Origin: Gigaspora margarita
Taxonomy: Eukaryota > Glomeromycota > Glomeromycetes > Diversisporales > Gigasporaceae
Direction of reading: 5' to 3'
DNA: 64,000 nt
Assembly (NCBI GenBank): GCA_009809945.1
Contig: WTPW01001631.1
Coordinates: 85,423 to 149,422 of the forward strand
Of this stretch, positions 57,168 through 64,000 are shown in pieces (positions within the stretch are counted from its first letter, which is position 1; every line of letters begins with the position of its first letter). Position numbers and translations under genes: made by a program. The notes beneath the pieces are model-generated. The model was not told where the DNA came from. It saw only the letters and a program-made list of their open reading frames with translations, and made no database searches.

Positions 57168-57634
57168 GGGTGCTGACATTTATTAGGTAATATTTTAGGG
57201 GTGGGGTCAAGCAAAATCTTATCTCATATAAAAAAATTATAGCCAATTAAATTTAGCTAAATATATTACCTAGGGGCAGTGTTGTATATTTTTGATGTCC
57301 GAGCATTTTGAAGTGTTCGGCGGACAGTCCGACTTTTATCAGACTTCAATAAATCTATCCTAAAAATGTACACATATGCGCAAAAGTTAATTCTGAACAA
57401 CTTTAATACTTTAATTAATAATTAAAGTAGGTTAAAGTAGGTTATTTTAATAAAATTTCGATGTTAAATTCTGTCCGAATGTTGTCCGAGTTGTCCGAGT
57501 GACAACACTGCCTAGGGGTGGAGTAAGCCTCTATATTAAATAAATATTATGAACCAAAATTCTTTGCAAATATTAACTGAACTCTTAAAAAAAGATGAAA
57601 GATTAATAGTAGACGATAATAAATATTAGCACCC
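57168..57634. mobile_element. PIF/Harbinger-type MITE carrying a hAT MITE
   Basis: GGGTGCTGACATTTATTAGG at the left and ATAAATATTAGCACCC at the right, with TTA on both sides (57165-57167 and 57635-57637), the duplication size of PIF/Harbinger. It is split by the hAT MITE 57277-57510. The same family is present at 59614-59774. Confidence 0.8.
57277..57510. mobile_element. hAT MITE, 234 bp, exact 8-bp duplication
   Basis: Ends CAGTGTTG and CAACACTG, with GTCCGAG words near both. The octamer CCTAGGGG flanks it exactly (57269-57276 and 57511-57518). Confidence 0.93.
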
Positions 57635-58600
57635 TTATATTATAAGCTTTTTTTTAATTATATAAATTATTATTATTCATAGTAAGTTACTAGTAAGCAA
57701 TATACCCACTGGCAACACTTTGAAAAATGGATCTGTGATACAGTAACTATTGTTTCATTGATCGGTTGGGTATACTACCTGTAATCCTTGGTTACTATCT
57801 AGAATAGGAGCTTTCAGGCATATTTGTGTACCATTATACAGACAAATCCAAGAAACTGAAGAAATGAAAACCTGTTTGGCAAGCCCCAAGTAAGGAGATA
57901 GCAAAGATCTTTAATAGTGTTACTAAAACTGAAGTATTGAAAACTGAAGCCAGAAGATTAGACAAAGTAAGACCTTCAGGGATAGAGGTCCACCAACTTG
58001 GCCACTGGAGTCGTACCAGAGAAAAAGAACCTATATTATAGAAGTAGGTACTAAGAGAAAAAAGAACCATAGTGGCACCTAATGCTATATGAATCGACCC
58101 TTCTGGGCTAACTGGTTTGGAAGTTTAAAAAGTTAGTGTAAGGACCAGTAGGATAGTGAAGGTAGGTGCTGGGATTGGAGCGAACCTTAAAAAGGCAAGA
58201 AGAAGGTATTGGTAAGAAAACAGGATAAATCTTGTCTTGCAAGCATTGGTTTTAGCCATAGCAACAATTACTGAAGCGTAGGTAATATCTGTATAGGACA
58301 GGGAGTACTTTATCAAGTTTCCTGCGAGGATAAATTAGTCCTAAGGAACATGGAAGTAAATGATCTAGGTAACTAGTGAAACAGTTGAGATTGGTCAAGG
58401 AGCAGAAGATTAGAGAGTTTAAATAGACAATTCCTATAGTTGGGTTGCAGGTATGGCATCTAGTATAGAACTTTCGGGCAGACCACTTTAAATTAAATAC
58501 CAAAAGTGTATGTGTGGCTAGTTGTACTCTTATCCAAGTGTAATTTCTGATATGTAAACTAAATAAACCTAGGCCTAGAGCAAGCACTTTGAAATCAAAA
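57635..58600. other. Unidentified stretch, purine-richer on the + strand
   Basis: 57830-58590 is less AT-rich than its surroundings and rich in AAGAAACTGAAGAAATGAA-like words, ending in a short A run near 58600. The longest minus frames (78 and 111 codons) show no domain. It could be an old non-coding retroelement body; I cannot identify it. Confidence 0.3.
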
Positions 58601-58911
58601 AAAAAAATTTGTAAACAATATAAATTTAGCTAGAATTAAAAAAATTTTATTGATTAAAATCTTTAAATTTTTATTAAAAATTATAAAAATTTATTTTCTA
58701 ATTCTATTTATAAAAATTTTCTAATACCAAATTAGTATACAATAAGTTATATTTCTTTAAATTTTAAAAAAATTGTATCTATTTTTTAATATAAATTTAG
58801 AAACAATATTTATATAGTAATTATTAGTAAAAACTTTAATTTAAATTATTTCTTATATATTGGTTAACATCAAAGAAATTTTGTATATAAAACTAGATAC
58901 TGAACTCGTTA

Positions 58912-59148
58912 TTAAATGTCAGGGATGATGCTGAATCGGATGATCCTGAAATTTGGGGTCTTGATTTGAAACTATAAGCCCTGCTAAAATCCACATATAC
59001 TCTTTAAATATCAAATCTATACCCAAACCTTACCCTAACCCTATAAGACAAAAATGAAAAAACATCTCAAAAAAATTTTAAAATTTCATATCAAAATAAA
59101 TAAAAATTTCAGCATCATCCGATTTCAGCATCATCCCCGACATTAAAT
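58912..59148. mobile_element. MITE with GATGATGCTGAAATC ends, copy A
   Basis: TGTCAGGGATGATGCTGAAT at the left pairs with TTTCAGCATCATCCCCGACA at the right. Each end has a second CGGATGAT...CTGAAAT word, so the inverted repeats are about 40 bp. Same family as 59281-59900. Confidence 0.85.
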
Positions 59149-59400
59149 GATGGGTTTTGTTATTATATTTTGAAATAATATAAATAATTTACTATTTTCT
59201 ATTTCCTATTAAACTATAGGTACATATAATACAATTATTAAATTTTATTATAATACAAATATATTGCATATTATATCATATTAATTGTCGGGATGATGCT
59301 GAAATCAGATGATGCTGAAATTCACAGGATCTTTGTATCATTGCAATCGATCTACACTACATCAAATGCTATAACCGAATGGTATGCCTATATGTATTCT

Positions 59401-59569
59401 TGATATCTATATATAAAAGACCTTCTAACTGTATCAAAAGGTGACCCTAACCCTAACCCTAACCACGAGGCAAAAAACATCTATAAAAAAAATTTGCCTC
59501 GTGTTTAGGGTTAGGGTTAGGGTCGCTGTTTTGATACAGTTAGAAGATCTTTTATATATAGATATCAAG
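59401..59569. repeat. Palindrome with interstitial telomere-like repeats
   Basis: Left arm GATATCTATATATAAAAGA ... CCCTAACCCTAACCCTAACC (59445-59464) ... CACGAGGCAAA. The right arm is the complement, with TTAGGGTTAGGGTTAGGG (59505-59522). TTAGGG is the common fungal telomere unit. Confidence 0.88.
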
Positions 59570-59613
59570 ATGTGATTTATGCAGTATTGTCTCTAACCGA
59601 TCTCATTCGATTA

Positions 59614-59774
59614 GGGTGCTGACATTTATTACCTAATATCCATTTACTATAGGGGCTTACCCCCCCGCCCCAGGTAAGATTTTATTTTAGCCAATCAAAT
59701 TTAACTAACTAACTAAGGTAAGATTTTTTTGACCCCCCATCCCCTAAAATATTACCTAATAAATGTCAGCGCCC
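59614..59774. mobile_element. PIF/Harbinger-type MITE, 161 bp
   Basis: GGGTGCTGACATTTATTACC and TAATAAATGTCAGCGCCC are inverted ends. TTA flanks it on both sides (59611-59613 and 59775-59777). Internal GGGGCTTACCCCCCCGCCCC is a GC-rich patch. Confidence 0.85.
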
Positions 59775-59904
59775 TTATTTTGATTACAAAGTGTAGATCG
59801 ATTGTTTATATGATTTTTGAAAATTTTAGGAAATCCTGATGATACAGCGATTACGTGGATTTCAGCATCATCCGATTTTAGCATCATCCTCGACATTAAT
59901 TATA

Positions 59905-60970
59905 TTAATTCATATAATACTATTTTGCATTTTCATTATAAATTTCTTAATATGGAATAATACAACTTTTGCATTTGTAAAATCTTTGATCAAAAATTAA
60001 AAATGTTTATTTGTCAAAGGAAAAAAGTATTCTTTAATAGATCAAAATAAATATGATTGTTTTAATATCTTAAAAATCCAAATAATTCACATAACCAAAT
60101 TTCAAAATTGGATAACTCATAATTTTAAAATTCATTATATTGGTGTAATTAAAAATTCATACAATTAAACTGATTGAAAATAACCAAGAGACGCAAGCTT
60201 ATTATAATTAGATTAGATAAATTATACAAATAATGAAGCATGCTTGTCAAGACAAAAACCTAGTAAATAATATAGTTATGTTTTTTTTTTTAATTATAAT
60301 AAATTTTTAATATACAATTAAAAAGATTTGTATATAGTATTGTTTTATCTTGCAAACAGTAGTTGATGATGCCATTCATAAATATGTTTATGAATAGAAT
60401 GTTTTAAATAGTGATTGTACCCAGGTAGAACTTGCAATTGTGTGACCTAGTAATTTATCCATAATTTAATAGTAACCGGGTAGAAGTTTCCTCAACGGAT
60501 ACAATCTCTAGTTTCAAAAGTATATTAGACCTAAAAATTATTAAAATTGTTAATTTAGTATTAATTCAAGTAAAACTAACATTACACTTTGCAAGGAAAA
60601 AAAGTGTAGGTTGTTTAAACAAAGTAATTTATTATGTGCAAAATGATGTGAATGCATTCTATATGGTAATGTAAAAATTGTTCAAATTTTTTAATCATGC
60701 GAATTTTTTACTATATTTTTTTTGATTTTTTTTATTTAAATTTAGACTATGCAAACAAATATAATTGTTTCTCGTAACCTGACTAAGTGCCTTTTTTGAA
60801 AAAATTAAAATTTTATTTTATATATATACTATAGAAAAAACTAAAATAGCAACTCATCGCTATAGAAATTCCTATATAATTACCCAAGCATTTTTAGATT
60901 GGTGATCATATAAATACTTTTTTATTTTTGTTTTATTTATTTTTTTTATTTATTAATATATATTTTTTTT
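59905..60970. other. Gene-free AT-rich stretch
   Basis: No gene or clear element. AT-rich runs and isolated words such as ACCCAGGTAGAACTT and AACCGGGTAGAAGTT only. Confidence 0.4.
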
Positions 60971-60972
60971 TT

Positions 60973-61082
60973 TTGGAGCCGTTGTTGGAACCATCGCTGG
61001 AGCTTTTATTGGAGTCATTGTTGGAGCCATTGTTGAAGCTATTATTGGAGTCATTATTAAAAGAAGTAGATTTCTCATGATT
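60973..61082 (+). repeat. GGAGCCATTGTT tandem encoding a glycine-zipper-like stretch
   Basis: About six copies of a 15-18-bp unit, GGAGYCATTRTT. One frame reads GAVVGTIAGAFIGVIVGAIV, then EAIIGVIIKRSRF, a hydrophobic segment with small-residue spacing followed by basic residues. It may be the end of a lost membrane protein or a chance reading of the repeat. There is no start codon in frame. Confidence 0.4.
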
Positions 61083-61281
61083 TAGTAGATTGTTTTTTTC
61101 TTTTAAGCAAGTTATTTGTCATTTTCAGTGAGTCATTTAATAGAGCTTTCATTAGTTTTTTATAGGGTTTTCTATAAGTTTTTTGTTATTTTTGATAAGT
61201 TCATTTAAGAGTTTTTGTCATTTTTCTGTAGGTTCCTTTGGTTTCTTGGTGTTCGTTTCTTAGTAAGTTCTTTATCAGTTT
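61083..61281. repeat. Degenerate T-rich tandem, left part
   Basis: Repeated AAGTTCTTT.TCATTTTTG-like words; it resumes at 61810-62160 beyond the inserted element. Confidence 0.45.
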
Positions 61282-61808
61282 GGGGGCATCCATAAATAAC
61301 ATTATGTACCCCTATATAGTAGCTCTTGACCCTCCCTACTATATAAAAAATTTTAAAAATCCATATGTTTATATATAAAAATTTACAAAAAACTTGAATA
61401 TATTATGACCCAGTAATCCAATTTGGATGATTTTGGTACCATTCAATTTGTCTCCATGAGGCGAATCCAATGGTACTAAAAATCATTTCATTTGGATCAC
61501 TAGAACACGTTTTATTAATGAAATACTATTAATTTTATAGTAATTTTATAAGAAAACATAATAAGCAATAGAATTTTATTAATAAAACATGATTCAGTAA
61601 TCCAAATCAAATGATTTTGGTACCATTCGAATCCTCTTCTCGAGATGATTCGAATGGTGCCAAAATCATTCAATTTGGACTACTGGGTCAAGTTTTAGAC
61701 AAATTTTTATAAAATAATTACGTTATATTCTGGGGGACCCCTATATATTGAAAAATCATTATATTTTGGGGACCCCCCTCAAGCATAACATAATTTATGG
61801 ATGCACCC
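61282..61808. mobile_element. Foldback MITE with two family hairpins
   Basis: GGGGGCATCCATAAATAACA at the left and ATAATTTATGGATGCACCC at the right, with TTT on each side (61279-61281 and 61809-61811). It interrupts the T-rich tandem. Inside are two hairpins of the GATTTTGGTACCATTCRAAT family (about 61405-61508 and 61590-61690). Confidence 0.78.
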
Positions 61809-62457
61809 TTTTCAATGGATTCGTTCTAGAGTCCTTGTCAGTTTTTTGTGGGTTCTTTCAGTAAATTCATCATTTTTGATATATTGGTTCACCATTTTTA
61901 GTGATAAGTTCTTTCATCATTTCTTGGTAGATTCTTCCAGTAAGTTTTTTTTTGTTCTTGGTTGAATCATTTTTCATTTGCATTCAAGTTTTTATTAACG
62001 AGTTTTTGCTGATTTTTTGGCAGTAGGTTTCGAATTATTCTTTATTTTTGCCTTTATTTTTTGCTTTTTTTTGTCACCTTTGTCACTTTTCATTCTTGTT
62101 CTCTTTCTTGTTCTATTTTCTTTTATCTTTTCATCTGGTTTTCTTGTCATTCCATTTTCTTGTCATCCTATTCTGTTTCTTTAGTTCTACAAAAAAAAAT
62201 AATGATAATTAAATAAAAAAATAATTAAAAAAAATAAATTAAAAAAAAAATTAAATTAAAAAAAAATAAATAAAATAAACTTGAAACAGGTTTTTTTATA
62301 TATTAACCCTAGTTTTAATATAAAAAAATAAATTAAATTAAAAAAAATAAATTAAACAAATTAGAACTTTGAACCAGCTTTCTTTTTAATAAATTTTTTT
62401 AATAATTTTTTTTATTACGATAAATTTTTTTAATAATTTTTTTGAGTTTTACTAAAA
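61809..62457. repeat. Degenerate T-rich tandem, right part, then A-rich repeats
   Basis: Continuation of the tandem interrupted at 61281 (GTAAATTCATCATTTTTGAT-like units), followed by TAAAAAAAATAAATTAAA runs (about 62190-62350). No coding content. Confidence 0.45.
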
Positions 62458-62805
62458 TGCACCTATGGTGTTTTACACCATGTTATACAAAACTATTAGA
62501 ATAGCCAATCAAAATTTAAGATCAGGTGTAACATAAATTTTGTGTTTTTGTTTATTTTTTTAAAAAAACATTTATAACTCAAAATTTTGCTTATGAAACC
62601 AACTTTGGGGCTCTAATAAAAAAAATTCTTTGCTAAATTTTGTATATACTAATGCTTTGATAAAATTCTAGGCCTCACCCTAACCCTAAAGTAATCCAAA
62701 TTTATTTTTTGTTTTATAAAAATTTATTTTTTTGTTTTTTTACACAGATTTGCAAATTTAATTTACCTATGGTGGTAAAACACCATAATAGTCATAGGAC
62801 ATGTC
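62458..62805. mobile_element. Possible inverted-repeat element
   Basis: CACCTATGGTGTTTTACACC at the left and ACCTATGGTGGTAAAACACC at the right. Both ends are themselves small hairpins (GGTGTTTTACACC, GGTGGTAAAACACC). An ACCCTAACCCTAA word lies at 62679-62691. Confidence 0.4.
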
Positions 62806-62860
62806 CCCTTGAAATTAGTTTAAAATAAGTTTATAATAAAAATTATAAAAAAAACATATG

Positions 62861-63600
62861 AAATTACTATATAACTTTGAGCTAAGATCCCTCTCTGGCT
62901 TAATAATTAACTTAAAATTAAAGTTTGCAGGTATATAGAACAAGAAACGAAAAAATTTTGAGCTTAAAAACTACATTAAAATTTTGCCAATTTTGTACTT
63001 TTTCAAAATGTAACTCTGTCAAAAACAAATATTTACAAATTTTAAATTAGCAGTTATGTGTAAAATTATGCTTTGAACAACTTTACTTAGGCGACAGAAG
63101 TAGGTTACCTTGTAAAAAAAATGAGTTATCTATGTACTAAAATTAAAATTTATTGTATTTCATGATATAACTTTTTTTCTTATTAGGTAACCTACTTTGG
63201 GCTCTTAAGCAAAGTTGTTCGGCATGTAATTTTACATTATATTTGAGACTGATTCGCATTTTTTGGACCTTTTCTAAGTGAAAAATAGGTTTAAAGTTTG
63301 AAAAAATTTTTTTACTTTAGTACATAAAAAACATTTTTTTTACAAGGTAGCCTACTTCTGTCGCCTAAGTAAAGTTGTTCAGAGCATAATTTTACACATA
63401 ACTGCTAATTTAAAATTTGTAAATATTTGTTTTTGACAGAGTTACATTTTGAAAAAGTGCAAAATTGGCAAAATTTTAATGCAGTTTTTAAGCTCAAAAT
63501 TTTTTTCTTTTCTTGTTCTATATACCTGCAAAATTTAAGTTTAAGTTAATTAGTTAAGCCGAGAAGGATTTTTAGCTCAAAGTTTATAGTAAATTCAATA
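62861..63600. mobile_element. Long foldback element, about 740 bp
   Basis: Arms of nearly 270 bp: ACTTTGAGCTAAGATCCCTC ... GCGACAGAAGTAGGTTACCT on the left and the complement (AGGTAGCCTACTTCTGTCGC ... GAAGGATTTTTAGCTCAAAG) on the right. The centre (about 63130-63300) is unpaired and holds a further inverted AGGTAACCTACTT word. No transposase. Confidence 0.85.
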
Positions 63601-63702
63601 ATTTAACAAAAACTCTTTCTGACGATTACTTGTACACATAATTTCCAAAAATTTTTTTACTAAAAACTAAGATAAGCCAGAAACTTTTGAGAAATCCCGT
63701 AA

Positions 63703-63852
63703 GACGGCATCTATTATTTAGGGATAGAGGTCATAGACTATCTGCTAGTAGCTTCAGAGTTCATCACTCACTGCTGGGACGGCATCTGTCATTTAGAGGC
63801 AAAGTTCATAGACTGCCTGCCAACAGGCTTAGAGTTTATCACTTACCGAAAA
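63703..63852 (+). repeat. 75-bp tandem repeat, two units
   Basis: Units start GACGGCATCTATTATTTAG (63703) and GACGGCATCTGTCATTTAG (63778). The length is a multiple of three, and a 67-codon frame (63687-63890) reads both as basic 25-residue units (RHLLFRDRGHRLSASSFRV, RHLSFRGKVHRLPANRLRV). Whether it is translated is unknown. Confidence 0.6.
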
Positions 63853-64000
63853 ATCTAGTATCAAAGTTAGCTTCCAAAAGGGTGGAATAAGAAAATGACG
63901 AGTTTTTTTGTTAAAAAAGAATACACTCTCTTTTAAAATGTTGCAAGTGACTCCTTTCTACCATTTTTCTCGCTTTCCGCTGATTTTTCAAAATTTTTGA

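Larger units (their letters stand above)
59281..59900. mobile_element. MITE of the same family, copy B, with nested elements
   Basis: Ends TTGTCGGGATGATGCTGAAA and TTTAGCATCATCCTCGACA. Inside lie a palindrome with telomere-like repeats (59401-59569) and a Harbinger MITE (59614-59774). Confidence 0.85.

Noticed and set aside
57834..58587. Minus frames of 78, 63 and 111 codons
   Set aside because: Hydrophobic or leucine-rich translations without family resemblance; the region was kept only as unidentified.

Overview
The window is a very AT-rich eukaryotic sequence with GT-AG introns of 60-110 nt, CTAAT-type branch sites, Sel1-like repeats, a DUF3684-type HSP90-like gene and a dense load of decayed transposons. 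This combination fits a Glomeromycotina (arbuscular mycorrhizal) fungus of the Rhizophagus type. That placement is inference from gene families and repeat style, not from a marker gene. No rRNA, intact tRNA gene, CRISPR array or bacterial-type operon is visible.

Only two genes look intact, both on the minus strand. One is a two-exon type II membrane glycosyltransferase of the fucosyltransferase type (32659-34155, 476 aa). The other is a 15-exon DUF3684/HSP90-like gene (45271-50925, 1499 aa), whose exons all join in phase and whose C-terminus carries an HExxHxxxxxH motif. A broken, divergently oriented paralogue of the glycosyltransferase lies at 41898-43568 and keeps the same intron position, which validates the gene model. 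Other gene remnants are a Sel1 fragment (9721-10090), a small cysteine-rich gene split by nested MITEs (10525-11834) and a Myb/SANT-like gene (54066-55000).

Region by region: 1-8070 is repeats, a short LTR element (1489-3275) and MITEs, ending in a kilobase of poly-T with a GTGACTTGTA array. A dead Tc1/mariner element occupies 8071-9452. 9.7-17.4 kb holds gene fragments and nested foldback elements. 17.4-29.6 kb holds a 9-kb LINE (18380-27432) with its own target-site duplication, a hAT-type MITE and a SINE-like insert inside it, and two further tRNA-derived SINEs beside it. One of these SINEs shares its 3' tail with the LINE. 30-45 kb carries the glycosyltransferase pair separated by palindromes. 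45-51 kb is the DUF3684 gene. 51-64 kb is again almost entirely nested MITEs: hAT type with 8-bp duplications, Harbinger type with TTA duplications, and long foldbacks.

Two themes recur. First, a roughly 100-bp hairpin module built around GTCTCA/TGAGAC appears about ten times, embedded in otherwise unrelated inverted-repeat elements. Second, pseudogenes are broken mostly by C-to-T type changes (CAA to TAA, TGG to TAG, CGA to TGA), which suggests RIP-like or methylation-driven decay. Coordinates of introns and target-site duplications were read by hand from the sequence; family assignments rest on motif recognition without database searches.
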